In this document: positions 33,762 through 45,009 of the stretch, one piece after another
Position numbering within the stretch: the stretch's first letter is position 1
Layout of the letters: every line of letters starts with the position of its first letter
Program-made: the position numbers and the translations under genes
NCBI RefSeq assembly: GCF_030272615.1
Contig: NC_081405.1
Location: forward strand, 151,944,113 to 152,008,112
Direction of reading: 5' to 3'
DNA length: 64,000 nucleotides
DNA from: Cryptomeria japonica
Lineage: Eukaryota; Streptophyta; Pinopsida; Cupressales; Cupressaceae
The notes under the pieces: generated by a model
What the model was told of the DNA's origin: nothing
The model's input: only the letters and a program-made list of their open reading frames with translations
The model's database searches: none

Positions 33762-34193
33762 GTTGACATTTTCAAGCCCTTGATTCATTTCATTCTCCAT
33801 TTAACCAAATCAACTCCCTTTCTTCACTAACCACGCTTAGCTGACTCAGACTCAGAAACAAACAGGACCTTACCTAAAAAACCTCCTTCAATCTAGACCT
33901 GACCTGAGACCTATTCATCCTGCCCCTGACCTAACCAATTTGACTCTCCTGAAAGGCACGTTTCAATCTGGCAATCTTGAATCTTCAGGTAGACGAATAA
34001 CAATCTTCCAAAATTTGACTAGACTTAGCTTGAAAGAAACCCAAAACGAGCTTCCAAGGTTTAGCCCTAATCCAGCCAGCCCATACAGACCACTCACTCA
34101 CTCAAAAAAACCTAAAAGCAGAGAGAAAGCAAAACCAAAAGCAAAAGAGGGGGTCCCCATTCTAATGGGGCGATGTGTGAAATGGTCACAACA
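33762..34193 (-). other. Start of giant LTR copy 2, upstream of the array
   Basis: No gene. Near the terminus the sense strand carries CGCCCCATTAGAATGGGG, a 7-bp stem with a 2-base loop, also present in copy 1 at 3704-3720. A CT-rich tract follows it in both copies. Confidence 0.6.
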
Positions 34194-34458
34194 GAAGGGC
34201 ACAAAGATATTTGAATAAGGCGTTGAAGATATTGAAAGTTGCAGGTTGTGGTTTGTGGGAGAGAGCAGAGGTCAATATGAATGGCATTATTTTTGTAAAG
34301 TTATTATAATGTAACTGTTGTTTTGAAATTTGTTTAAGTAAAATTGTTTCATGTTGCAATCTAAGTTTGTAATAAGAACAGAGAGTCTATGTTCTGTTCA
34401 TGTGTGTTGAGTTGTGTGAGTTTGTAGCTCGTGCGGAGGTTTGTTTGTCATTGCATCA
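34194..34458 (+). repeat. Right part of the 3' LTR of G
   Basis: It resumes after giant LTR copy 2 with GAAGGGCACAAAG and ends TTGTCATTGCATCA, matching 20018-20097 over its last 80 bp. It crosses without interruption the point where C2 inserted in the other LTR. Confidence 0.8.
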
Positions 34459-35387
34459 AGGATTTGGAATAAAATCGGTTGAACTGCAACATGCTTGTGT
34501 GGCTGCTAAACCAAAACAAATGCATAATTTTGGAGAACATTAAAAAAAGAGGATGTCGGGGACCTTCCATTTGTGCCCTTCGCAGGAACAATGAAGAATC
34601 TTCTAATCACCTCTTTTTCAATGTCCCCTCTCTGCAATGATATGGAGCTTATGGTGGAATATCTCGAATAGAACTAGAATTATAGCTCCCTCCTTGTCGG
34701 AGTTTTGGGATAATATGGACAACCCCCAGCTGCAGCATCTGTCCTTGTGGCATGGGATATTGGACCTAAATTTATCCTTTAGCAGATTTAGCTAAAGCAA
34801 AACCGAGGCATCTTTCAAGAGTGTCGAAGTATACTTATGCAAGTTTGGTATAAGATTAGGAATATGCTCATAGAAACTATTGAGGCCAAGATTAGCATTG
34901 ATGAACCTTTGTCTTACTGAGATGGTCGTATTCCTAAACTCCTAGAGTTAGTTCCCTCTTAGCCATACAAACTAGCTTGGTCATAGAATGCAACCTTTTC
35001 GGAAGGTGGACAGGTCTAGTAAGTGGAGGATGGCTCTGCTTGTGGTAATCCAAGTGTAGCAGGGATTGGTGGAATTGCTCGAGATTCTAAAGGCTCTATC
35101 CACTTTCTCTCTCTTCCTATATGGGATCGCATACAAATAACCAGATGGAGGCCTGGGCCATTCTTAAGGCATTGGAAAAGACTAGAGTGCTAGGATGGAA
35201 GAAGGTTGTATATGAGATGGATTTTTTGATCCTAGTTTCCTTGTTAAATAAAAAGAATTTGCAAGACTCCTCATGGAGATCGGCTCAAGTGGTTATGCAA
35301 ATTCTTTTTGTGGCCACAAATTTTGAATCAATATCATTTGTCCATATCCCTAGAGAGTGGAATAAGGTGGCAGATTGCTTAAGCTAA
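34459..35387 (+). pseudogene. LINE ORF2 C-terminus: zinc-binding region and RNase H
   Basis: From the first base after the G LTR the frames read IWNKIG, then WLLNQNKCIILENIKKRG and PSICALRRNNEESSNHLFFN, the zf-RVT region that follows RT in plant L1-type LINEs. An RNase H domain follows with DGSACGNPSVAGIGGIARDS, NNQMEAWAILKALEKT, a YEMDFLILVSLL block and HIPREWNKVADCLS before TAA. Frameshifts (near 34490 and 35120) and stops show decay. Endonuclease and RT are not in the window; they should lie upstream, beyond the insertion stack. It would nick DNA and copy its own RNA in place. Confidence 0.85.
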
Positions 35388-35710
35388 ATGGGCCTCGGAA
35401 GAGGTGTGTATTTAAAATGTTTCTAATTAGGGAGGGTTGGCCCAGAATAAAGTCCAGTAGATACTTAAAACTATCCAAAATGACCAGTTAGAATAATTGT
35501 TTGGTGTTGGTCAAGGGTAAGCCCAGTAATGATGGAAGATTTAATATCATTCGATATAATGTAGAGTGGTATTGTAGGAATCCTCGGTGGGTTCCTCTTC
35601 TTTGGTTTGTATAGATGGCTATAACTATCTGGAAATCTATTTGGTGTGTTTAACACGCTTTTGTTAAATAAATTATATTTTTACCCTTCAAAAATTAAAA
35701 ATTAAAATGA
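35388..35710 (+). other. Probable LINE 3' untranslated tail
   Basis: Short stops in all frames, a TTTGGTTTGTATAGATGG block and an A-rich end (AAATTAAAAATTAAAATGAA near 35690-35709) fit a LINE tail. No target duplication can be tested because the 5' end is elsewhere. Confidence 0.5.
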
Positions 35711-38003
35711 AGACACCAAAAATTGAGGGTATGGAGACAAGGCCTTGGCCCCCATTCCTATACTGGATTTCCCGTTGACTATAATGTGTATCTATGTCTG
35801 CGTACATCTTTTTCTCCGCTAAGTCTAACTGATCTGTTACTTACCTTGGAGAAGACTGCTCTTCCATCAGACATTACAGTCTTTGTCATAGAGCAGCATT
35901 TCTGTTTTAGCTGAAAAGCCGACCAGCTCTTCATATCCCCTGGATATGGATCCATTGTAAGTTAACTCCTCTGCCACTGCATTAACACGAGACCATTTTG
36001 TTTAAGGGGAAGAAGGGCTGGGTTTTGAAACCGGGTCAATGATTAAATAAGTTCTCCCTCTTACTTCTAGACCACAGCTAAAGGGAAATGTGTAAATATA
36101 ACATAGAGCACATTCAAGATTGACACGTTTCATCAAAATATGGATTAATGATCTTCCATTCCATTCATTTGCATTTCACAAATACAGCTGGACCAGCTGG
36201 CAGAATCCTCTTTTTCTCTTCTACTGATGAAAGGACCTTGTATTGTGAGTGCAATTTTTGACAACAGAATATGGAAAATGCTATCCAGAGAACAATCGAT
36301 CATCCCCGTTACTCACAATCCAATTATAGATTGATTACATCATCATACATACATTACACACAGAGCGAAAGGTATTAGAAACAGCTAGTCTTCTGCAAAT
36401 GTAACTGTAGCCGATACAGATGGAGATTTGAAAATTTCCCAATGGAAACACAAGTCAACAACAAATTACAGATTGCAATAGAAATGGGTATTACCTGATA
36501 TTCAATATCTTTTTCTGTAAAAATGTAACGGAATCCCCACTTCACAGAATGCAACAAGAACCCAACGCCTGAACTTCATCACGACAGTAGATGAGTCCAA
36601 GCGAGTCAGCAACTTTCCTTTTAGCCCCTAAAGCAAATGGGCCGGGCTCCACCCAGTGGGAAGGAAAGAACATTGTAATTTTTGAATATATAATAACCCA
36701 AGTTAATGAACAACTAGGGTGTATGGTCAAATAGGGTATCTGAAAAAGTCTGTCTGTCTCCCGAAGCATCTGAATTAATTATTAAGTTTTTGGTTGGGTA
36801 CATATGATAAGTCATGTGATTGAACTGCATACCAGGCGATAGACCTGCAATCATTTTCGCCGATTGCCTTCAAAAGAAGGTGTTCATTGGTATTTACATG
36901 TAATTAGTGTCTGGAACGAAGAGACTTGATAATATGGCGCTTTTAAATATGTCCAAAAATATTTTGTTTTTCATTTAATTTTTAAAAAAAAACTGAGTTA
37001 TTTAAAAATTAGCATATCTATCTTTGGTGAAATATATGTAAAGCATGAGGGAAATCTTTAAATGAATAAAAGAAAGATTTTAAATTTACCTGTTTAAAGC
37101 ACAATTTTACATTTAAATCATTTTCTTTAATAAGAAACATAATAACTTTTATTTAATTTATTTAAAATATAGAAACATCTTTAATCTCATTAATTAATTA
37201 TTCATATAATTTATTCTTTCTTGATATTTTATTTTAATTTATGTATTTATATTTGATACAAATTTAATTATTCAAAAGTTATTTAATATATAGACAATTA
37301 CATATATTTATATAATTAAACTATTGAAACATAAAAGAATCTTTTGAGATATACAAACATAATATGTCTTTATTTAATTTATTTAAAATATAGAGACATT
37401 AGCTGACCAAAGAGCCCAGTGAATGGGTTTTTGGTTTTTTCGTTGGCTAGTCTATAGGGATCATTTCAAGTAATTTTTTTTTTTTTTGGTTAATATTTGA
37501 GTGATTGAATAATAACAATAATGTTATGGGTTAATAGGTATATGGATATCCAACTACAATGTGAGTAGTGTCATGTTTCACCCAAAATAAAACTAGCATA
37601 CCTATTTTTAGAGGAATATAGGTAAAGTGTGTCAGAATATATCAATTGTTCATTATTTCACTTAAAAAATTAAAATTATATTATAATATTATAATTAATA
37701 TTAAATTATTATTATAATATGATATTGTGATTAATATTAAATTATTAATAAGATATGATTATATTATTTTTATATTAAAAGCAGTGAAACTAGGGTGCTA
37801 ATACTTTCGACAAAACAACCCATAGGTAGCTTAAGCAAGCTATTAACATCACATTAACAACATATTAATAGTAACCCACTCATTAATATTAGAAATAGTC
37901 TGAAGAGTTATAAATTAAAAATAATAAAGTCTTAAAGATTTTGAAACAAAAAAACCAAAAGACCCCAAAAATAGCCAACATGGGGCTAAGAAAAGAGATC
38001 ACC
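35711..38003. other. AT-rich DNA without a confident gene
   Basis: No transposon motif is recognisable. 35870-35950 on the minus strand has a codon-like stretch (GYEELVGFSAKTEMLLYDKD) ending at a CCAAG|GTAAGT donor-like string, a weak exon candidate. 36940-37790 is very AT-rich with short direct repeats (TATTTAATTTATTTAAAATATAGA occurs twice, in part). Otherwise nothing. Confidence 0.4.
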
Positions 38004-38537
38004 CTAGTCCTCAATGAGGAACTTTAAAAAATCCTTGTACTTTTTGTCCTTATCTCCATCTTTACCTAGCTCCTTCTCCTGCAACAGACAAAGCATGGTG
38101 GCAAACCTATGAATCACCTTCAAGTTGAATCTTGAGACACTCACTAGCTTCTTTTCAAACTTCAAAACATTAACCTTCAACTCAGAGAGTTCAACAACAG
38201 CTACATCACATTTGGTGCAAATGTGGGAATTACCAACTTGGTGGGCATCTTCAATCAAGTCCATCGAGGCCATCTTTGTGTTTTCAAAGTGATGAGATTT
38301 ATTTGATTGGCTACTAGTAGTATACTCCAAGCTTTCCCCTTCCTTCTTACTTTCTTCATAGTCTTCCTCTATATCAAGCTCCTCCTCATTAGCATCCACA
38401 TTCAACATCTCCTTACCTTTAGCCATGGGCCGACCTGCAAGTGTATTAGATCTCCTAGGGTCGAAATCACCAAACATCTTTAGTCTCTTCATCATTGTTA
38501 TCCTGAGTTGTATCCTCCTATGTGTCAACCTCCTCAA
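38004..38537 (-). CDS. Hypothetical protein, 177 codons
   Basis: An intact frame with an acidic centre (NEEELDIEEDYEESKKEGES), a CTKC pair, a helical part (ELSELKVNVLKFEKKLVSV) and a lysine-rich end (GDKDKKYKDFLKFL). I do not recognise the family. Charged and helical composition resembles accessory proteins of the pol-less elements nearby, but no homologous block is visible. It may be a degraded retroelement piece or a chance ORF. Confidence 0.3.
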   Translation of the reverse strand: MRRLTHRRIQLRITMMKRLKMFGDFDPRRSNTLAGRPMAKGKEMLNVDANEEELDIEEDYEESKKEGESLEYTTSSQSNKSHHFENTKMASMDLIEDAHQVGNSHICTKCDVAVVELSELKVNVLKFEKKLVSVSRFNLKVIHRFATMLCLLQEKELGKDGDKDKKYKDFLKFLIED

Positions 38538-39685
38538 TTCGAAATTGAGTCAATTTTTTCTTCTTTTTTAGTCAAGGGAATGGTTTGTTTCAATTTTCCT
38601 CTTTTACTGATGTATGAGCATCCATAATATGGGCTTAAGGAATATTTAAAGAGCTTCAAGTAGTTGATGCAAATAGAGGGAAGATTTAAACAACTTCAAG
38701 AATCTATTGCAAAGAAATCAAAACATAGATTAAGAATATCAGGTGAGGGTAGACTTTTGGTCTCCTTCTCCAAGCAAAACAATCATAATTAAAGTAATAA
38801 ATTGCAAATTGAAAAAATATACAATACGCCACAATTAAAGTCAGAGGAGGGCATCGAATGAAAGTAAAGATACTCTTTTTGAAAGTTTATGCGATAGAAG
38901 TCTCTTTTTGAAAGTTTATGCGATAGAAGTAGAAATGACGGGAAAAGAAATAATAAATAATGAAAACATAGGGGATTTGACTTAGATGAACAGACACAGG
39001 GAAAATACAAAGACTCGCTATTTTAAAAATTATAATTTAGAGGAGCTCAGGGAGTTCGCATTAAGATTGTTAGGGGAATGAGTGGCTTAATTAAAAAGTA
39101 TCACTCTCCACATACGCAAGTAAAGAGAGCAATGAGAGAAAAATATTGTGCAAGAGAAGAAGAAAGAAGACTTTAAATTATAGAGGCAAGAGCTAAAAGG
39201 AGAGATAAGAGGTGAAAGTATAGGCACATCTATTAGTGGATCAGATAGAAGGCATTAAAGAAAATGAATAGACATCAAAATTGTAGTCTTCAACAATCCA
39301 AAAATTCAGTGTGGACGATTGTGAGGAAGAGTCAATGTGGAAGGTGAAGCCACACTAAGAAGAGATGAACAGGGGGTACAATGGAGGAGATAAGAAAATA
39401 AATCACGCAATAGACAAGGTATAGAGAAGTGTAGAAAGAGGAGAGGGTGAATGGGGAGATTGAAGACAAAGAAAAAACTTAAAGAGCGTGTGACAAATTA
39501 AGTAGAAATAAGTGCAATAAAAGAAGTGAGTAGGAGTGAATGAAGAGGGGGGGTAGTGAAAAAATCCAAGAAGGGGCATAAACATTGAGTAATGAGTCTA
39601 ATCCACCTAGGTGCAAGTGGATGAAGTCAAATTATGTTGCAATTTGTTGATGCCTTAAGCAACATGGAAGATAATAGGATAGGGG
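38538..39685. other. Unassigned DNA with a 29-bp perfect tandem duplication
   Basis: Bases 38873-38901 and 38902-38930 are identical. The rest is purine-rich on the plus strand with no supported gene. Confidence 0.5.
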
Positions 39686-40640
39686 TGTAGACACCTAAAA
39701 TTAATATTTGATTAATTTAAGCCTATCAACATAATTAATTAATTTAATTGTGTTATCCTTATTCCTCTCAGAATCAATTAAATCTAATTTAATTAATCCT
39801 GTCACTATTGTCCAATAATTAATTTATCAAATAAATTAATTATTCCCCTGTTCCTCTAAAGTCCCCTCCAATAATCATTTTCTCTAAACCCATTCAGTTA
39901 ATTAATTCTAGTTAATTAACCTGGTCATGTGATTCCTACAAATCACTTTTCCTAATCTCATAAACCTAATTAATCCTTCTAGAATCTCTCATAATCATGC
40001 TTATCATTATCCCTCAATTTTTAATTCCCACTCATGTCACATCAACATTGAGTCTCTCAAAGAAATTCAAATTTCTTTGAATCCCTCAATGCATCCTTAT
40101 TTTGGAATTTTTAATTCCTCATATTTGAAATTCAAATTTCTCCCCCCTTTTTCCCAAGGAATTTTATATTCCTGTTTATTTTCCCAAGGCACCCTTGATC
40201 CATGCCTTCTATCTAAAATCAATCTCAACCCTTCATAATCAAATCAATCTTGGCCCTCCATTGGCCTTCTCCAATCTATAAATTGGAGCCTATTCTCCTC
40301 ACAAATGATCCACTTCTCATGCATTGTTATGCTGCCTATTTCTTCTCTCATCCTATTCATAATCCTTTATCAAATTCATGCATCCTTGATCTTTCAATCC
40401 AAATCCAATCCAACAATCCACTTACCTTGTTGAGCATTTGGAGAGCATTCCACATTCGTCAAGAAGGAGCCCATCTAATCAACTTGAAGAGAGGCGCTAA
40501 TCAACTTCATCGAAGGCTCAATCCGAGGAAGAGGTAAAATAGCAAAGGTATAAAATAATCTTTTGATGTTTTATGGTTTTCTTGTTTATTTCATTGTCAT
40601 TTTGATCATTTTACCCTTTTAATTTGTTTTCCCCTCTTCA
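39686..40640 (+). repeat. Ty3/gypsy-type 5' LTR (955 bp)
   Basis: It starts TGTAGACACC and ends TCTTCA, with a TATA box (TATAAAT 40277-40283) and an AT-rich U3. Three bases after the end a GGCACGCCCGATGGGACC primer-site string follows, which marks many plant gypsy elements. No matching 3' LTR or pol is in the window, so the element is truncated on the right. Confidence 0.7.
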
Positions 40641-40643
40641 TTA

Positions 40644-40662
40644 TGGCACGCCCGATGGGACC
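40644..40662 (+). promoter_or_regulatory. Primer binding site of the truncated gypsy element
   Basis: TGGCACGCCCGATGGGACC just after the LTR end is the string typical of plant Ty3/gypsy primer sites, with one change from the common GGCACGCCCGGTGGGACC. Confidence 0.65.
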
Positions 40663-40719
40663 CATGTCCCGAATTTAACAAAAATTTGAGTTTTTTTTTA
40701 AGGTTTCTCGCAAGTTCAC

Positions 40720-41160
40720 ACTTCAGCGCGAGCATAAGCGCATCGGCGCGACCGTTTTTTAGATCAGCGCGACCGCCTGCTAATCAGTGCGACCGCATCA
40801 AATTTCAAAAAAATTATGGCGCCTCACTATTCTTCAGCGCGACCGCCACGCAAATTCATCTATCTCCTCTTCTTCATTCTTCTATCTTCTCACTTCTATC
40901 TCTTTTCAGGTTTTTGCTTTAGCGCGACCCCTCTGCGATTAGCGCAAGTGTTTTGTGAAAAAAATTAAATTTGAATTTTTGGGCGCTAACTCTAGTTGTT
41001 TTGACGCGAGCACCCGCGCATCAGCGCAAGCGCCTACTAATCAGCGCGACTGTAATTTTTTCTGTTTCTGTTATCTGCTATGTTTAATACTAATATTCTG
41101 TCTGTTAGCGCGACCGCTTGTGCATTAGCGCAAGTGTCTGCTAATTAGCGCGACCGTAGG
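40720..41160 (+). repeat. Dispersed AGCGCGACCG/AGCGCAAG motifs in the leader
   Basis: At least a dozen copies of a CGCGACC or GCGCAAG core stand out against an AT-rich background, for example near 40725, 40755, 40767, 40834, 40922, 41020, 41042, 41107 and 41146. Many are preceded by CTAATC or ATC. Spacing is irregular. They follow the primer site, so they would be in the 5' leader of the genomic RNA. Confidence 0.7.
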
Positions 41161-41810
41161 AATAAATCAAAAAAAAATAAAATTAAAGAGTAAAATTTAT
41201 TCTGTTTTTTCGTCATATCTTCTTTATCTTCACTCTATTTTCCTCCAAACTTCACTATATCCCCCACAAATTCATTTTGTGCATTTCCTTCCTTGAGGGC
41301 CTTATCCCAAATTCCACTTTTTGAAGCATGAAATCCCACATTTCTCTATTTTTAGGGTTTGCCATAACTTCTTCCAGTTTTATCCAATCACCTCCAAATT
41401 TTTTCATATTGTCTATCTCCAATTTTAGCAAATTCATGCTGCTAGTTTGTGCCTAGGAAACCATCTTTGCATCCTTACCATGTCAAAGCTACTTCTCATC
41501 CATACTTAGCCATATCATCCTCCAATCCTTAATCCATCACATCCCTTTGTGCACAATGTTGGAGAGACAACCACATCAAGCAATCTAGGAGCAAATCAAC
41601 ATCATGTTGGAGGCATTTGGGCACACTTCGACTTCATCCAAGCTCCATCTAAGGGAGAAGGTAAAGGTTGTCAAGGTATAAGCATATATTTTCATGTGGT
41701 TTGATTCATGTTTCATGTTTTACTATGTTTTAGTATTTTGTTTGCATCCTAACCATCTGGATTCACCTTGCTGCATTTTTACCATCTTCAAGGGGCATGA
41801 GAGAAGAGGA
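41161..41810 (+). other. Leader or second LTR fragment, no gene
   Basis: GGGAGAAGGTAAAGG and AAGGTATAA near 41655-41680 resemble GGAAGAGGTAAAATAG and AAGGTATAAA in the LTR at 40515-40545, so part may be LTR-derived. No ORF of note. Confidence 0.4.
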
Positions 41811-42086
41811 ATGTGCAGAGAGATGAATAATGGTAAGTGGATAATAAGCAAATTTTAAAGATTTCAAAATTACAAGAGTTTGTGGAGAAAGAATGATGAA
41901 GAATATAGAGAGAGATTAAGAACATAATAGTTTAGAAATTGATAGGTGGAGAAATAAAGAAAAACAACAATTATAATGTACATTTAAAAAGACAGAAATA
42001 AAAAAATCAAGAAGAATGTACACAATAACAACACACAAAATTATGTGATTCACCCAATATGGGTTGTGTCCATGGAGAAACAAGTC

Positions 42087-42200
42087 ATCCATTATTTTTA
42101 TTATCGAATGACATGAGTTACAAACTAGTAGCAATATCCATTATTTTTATTATCCAACAACATGAGTTACAAACTAGTAGCAATATCCATTATTTTATTG
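42087..42200. repeat. 49-bp tandem repeat, about 2.4 units
   Basis: Units start at 42087, 42136 and 42185 and contain ATCCATTATTTTTATTATC and CATGAGTTACAAACTAGTAG. It lies in the LTR of element A. Confidence 0.85.
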
Positions 42201-43398
42201 CAAACCAATCACCAACACAATCTGTTGTATGAGTTTCTATCAAAAATTCTTATTGCTGCCTCAAGATAACTTTTAACCTTTCATCACTCAAAAAAATTTG
42301 GTTTCATACATTTTATTGTTTACAACTTAAAAGATAACTAATAATAAAATGATAACCAATTTATAACATCATTCTTGTAACACAATTAACATATTAACAT
42401 CCTTCCTACATCGCAAACTTACTGCATCCTTCCTGCAATCGTGAACTTCCAGTAGCACGATTGTTGGAAACTTGAGGTGTGTTGTCATTGATGTCAAACT
42501 TATATGGTGTTATCTTTGATGACATACTCTGTGTTGTTTGTAATTGTGTTAAGGTAACATAAGTGAAGAGGAAGTTAGAGTTATTCAGTGGTACGAATGT
42601 AGTATATGGTCTAGAAATAAGTTTTTAGATGTTGTTATGTTTTTTGATGGTGATGTTGAGTAAGTATGAGGTATTTTTGGAAGGCTACAGTACTTGAAGT
42701 TACAATATGCAAGAAAGAGTATTTATTGCCCCTATGGAAGAATGCTTTGCATTCCTTTGGTTCTTGATGATGATGGCTAGCGATTTTGAATATAATGTCT
42801 ACATTTTGTGGGCGTTGTACTATCATGTTTTCAAGTCCTTAGTTGCTCAGATGATAAAGTTGGTTGTTGTGGTTTGTTGATAGTGAGATTGGTTCGGGGA
42901 ATGCTCTGCATTGCTCCACTGTGTTGATTCAAGTGTTGCGACTTGGAGGACATGTTCATATGGTTTGTGTAGTGTTCCAAATCAAATTTCTAGTGCTGGT
43001 TTGATTGACAAGTGAATTTATGTTGTTATGTGTTATGTGTTAGGTGTTGTTAGTAGTGTTGGTATCTGACTAACTTAGTTGATTTATCTTATTTGGATCA
43101 TACTCTTTTGGATATGCTTTGGAGGTTTAATTAAAATGTTTATATGGGTCTCACTATGGCATGTGTAGATCCACATTAAGTAATTTGCACTTGTTAATGT
43201 TTTTGGGTGAACTGGTTAATGTGCTACATTATTTATCTACACGTTACATTAGATGTCAACTTTGGAGGATGTGCTAGTATGTGCGGTTCATTGGGATTGA
43301 CTTAGGAAGATGTATTTGGGTCCTCTTTATCTCCTATAGTGGACCACATTATGGGATTTTAGTTCGAGTGGTCGACTTTATGTAATTCATGTATATTT

Positions 43399-44704
43399 TG
43401 TTAGTCTCAACCGATGCTGAGAGGGGAGGGGTGAATCAACACTTTACCTATTTTACTCAATTAAAACTTTTAACTCAAGTTTGCACTAACTTAACATTCA
43501 TCAATATAAATAATTACTGTAGATGAATATGCATGCATGAAAAGATACACAGTGACACCAAGATTTATCTCATGGAAACCCAAATGGGAGAAAACCATGG
43601 TGTGAGTAGGAACTCACAAAATTTGTACTCTTCTAGAGTACGCCCGATGAGGAGCCATCCCTGTTAGGAGATTACAAAGACACTGTTAGGTGTCACCCGG
43701 TTAAAGGATTTTGATTAAGGTCTATTAGTGCCTTTACTCTGTTAAACGTAGCCTTGTTAAAGGTCTTAGGATCATCAATTAAGATGACACCCGATTAAGG
43801 GATTTTATAATAGGACCTGTTAAAGTCCACCTGGTTAAGGGATTTGAGTTGCAATGGTTAGAAAGCAATAGAAAGATGATTTGCTAGATTAATTATTGAT
43901 AGCTTGATCAGATCACAATGAAAATCATATTCTATCTGCACCGGTTGTGTCTGCTCTGCACAACACCGGTTTCCTTCTTAAACCTTTGGCTCTACACTCT
44001 GTCGGTTCACTGATCCTCGGATCTTCACTCTGCTAGTCCTCTATCCCTTGGCTCTACACTATCGATTTATTGATCCTCAGCTCTTCACTTTGTTCTGCTC
44101 CCCCTGTGTTCACTTTTACATATCTCTTTTCACATGAACAACAACTTCATCCCAATGAATTAAGTGAATTTATTAACCTTTGATTATGTCGCCAAATTTC
44201 CCTCCAAAACATCAGATTCAAAATTTTGTTACCGTGCCATAAATCACTCTCCAAAAATCGTTCCAGGAATCTCTGTCAAAATAGTTGTTCATGCCAATAA
44301 GTTCGCTAGTTGATTGGAGAAGATTGCCAGTTTAACTGGATGCTAACTGAACGTTACCAAGTTTATCGGTTATAGACTCTACCGATGTACCGATCAAAAT
44401 CTACCTATCTGATTACCTCATGTATGACGATCTGTTCATTGCTTAGCCGGTTGACCTCTTATGTGTCGGTCTCTCATTGCTTTTCTATTGACCTCCTATG
44501 TGTCGGTCTACTCACTACTTGCCAGTTGTCCTCCTGTGTGTCAGTCTACTCACTGCTTACCATGTCTACACACTGCTTAGTCGGTTAGCCTCTGTATACC
44601 AGTCTACTTACTATCGATAGACTGTGAAGACTTGGAAGATGATGTTTCCAACAATGACAACCATATCATTCACCGGTCATCCAAAATGCACCAAAATACT
44701 AACA
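43399..44704 (-). repeat. 3' LTR of C (1,306 bp)
   Basis: Plus-strand start TGTTAGTCTCAACC and end ATACTAACA. Repeats at 49985-51293 with scattered transitions. Confidence 0.93.
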
Positions 44705-44718
44705 AACTCCCCCTTTGG
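44705..44718 (-). promoter_or_regulatory. Polypurine tract of C
   Basis: CCAAAGGGGGAGTT on the minus strand directly before the 3' LTR; one base different from the tract shared by C2 and D. Confidence 0.9.
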
Positions 44719-45009
44719 CATTGGTGGCAAATACTACAAAAATGTTTCGATTCTGGCCCCTGTTTCTGACCCCTGTAACTCACAATGTAAAAATCTCCAA
44801 AACTCCCCCTTTTATCATCAATGGAAAAGACTATACAAAATAATTTGTCAAAGTAAAGCAAAAAGCTCCTTGAAATTTTCTTGACCTACTTTCAAAGAGG
44901 ATTCCCATGAAGATTTTACTTGTTTCATGGTTGTGAAGTGTCCATGCATAACTGCAATAAAAACCTCCATATCATCAATTGTCTTGCAGTCAGGTTCACT
45001 TATGAGGTG

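Larger units (their letters stand above)
25858..34193 (-). mobile_element. Giant solo LTR, copy 2: complete, 8,336 bp, gene inside
   Basis: On the minus strand it starts TGTTGTGACC (34193) and ends ACACATCAACA (25858). GAAGG flanks both ends (25853-25857 and 34194-34198), the signature of integrase insertion. The two ends are not repeats of each other, so it is a single LTR-like unit, not an element with two LTRs. In sense order it holds a CCCCATT/AATGGGG hairpin, 15 hairpin motifs, TATATAAA, a large gene (30518 to 26935), a telo-box palindrome, TATATATA, a polyadenylation signal and U5. Removing a nested 369-bp insertion leaves about 7.96 kb. Read as a solo LTR it is exceptionally long and gene-bearing. 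Confidence 0.85.
20018..34458 (+). mobile_element. Ty3/gypsy element G, pol-deleted, with nested insertions
   Basis: The last 80 bp of its 5' LTR (20018-20097) match the last bases of its 3' LTR (34378-34458). Inside are a primer site, gag, a protease region and a linker, but no RT, RNase H or integrase; coding stops at 24870 and the 3' non-coding part follows. Nested in it are two solo LTRs (20551-21592 and 22821-24087) and giant LTR copy 2 (25858-34193). C2 interrupts its 5' LTR. Its right end abuts LINE coding sequence, so G inserted into that LINE; the expected target duplication is AGGAT. Confidence 0.8.

Noticed and set aside
25858-34193. Complete element with its own two LTRs
   Set aside because: The first and last kilobase do not match each other, so no LTR pair exists within it.
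37640-37760. Replication origin or scaffold attachment site in AT-rich DNA
   Set aside because: Only base composition and simple AT repeats support it; no specific motif.
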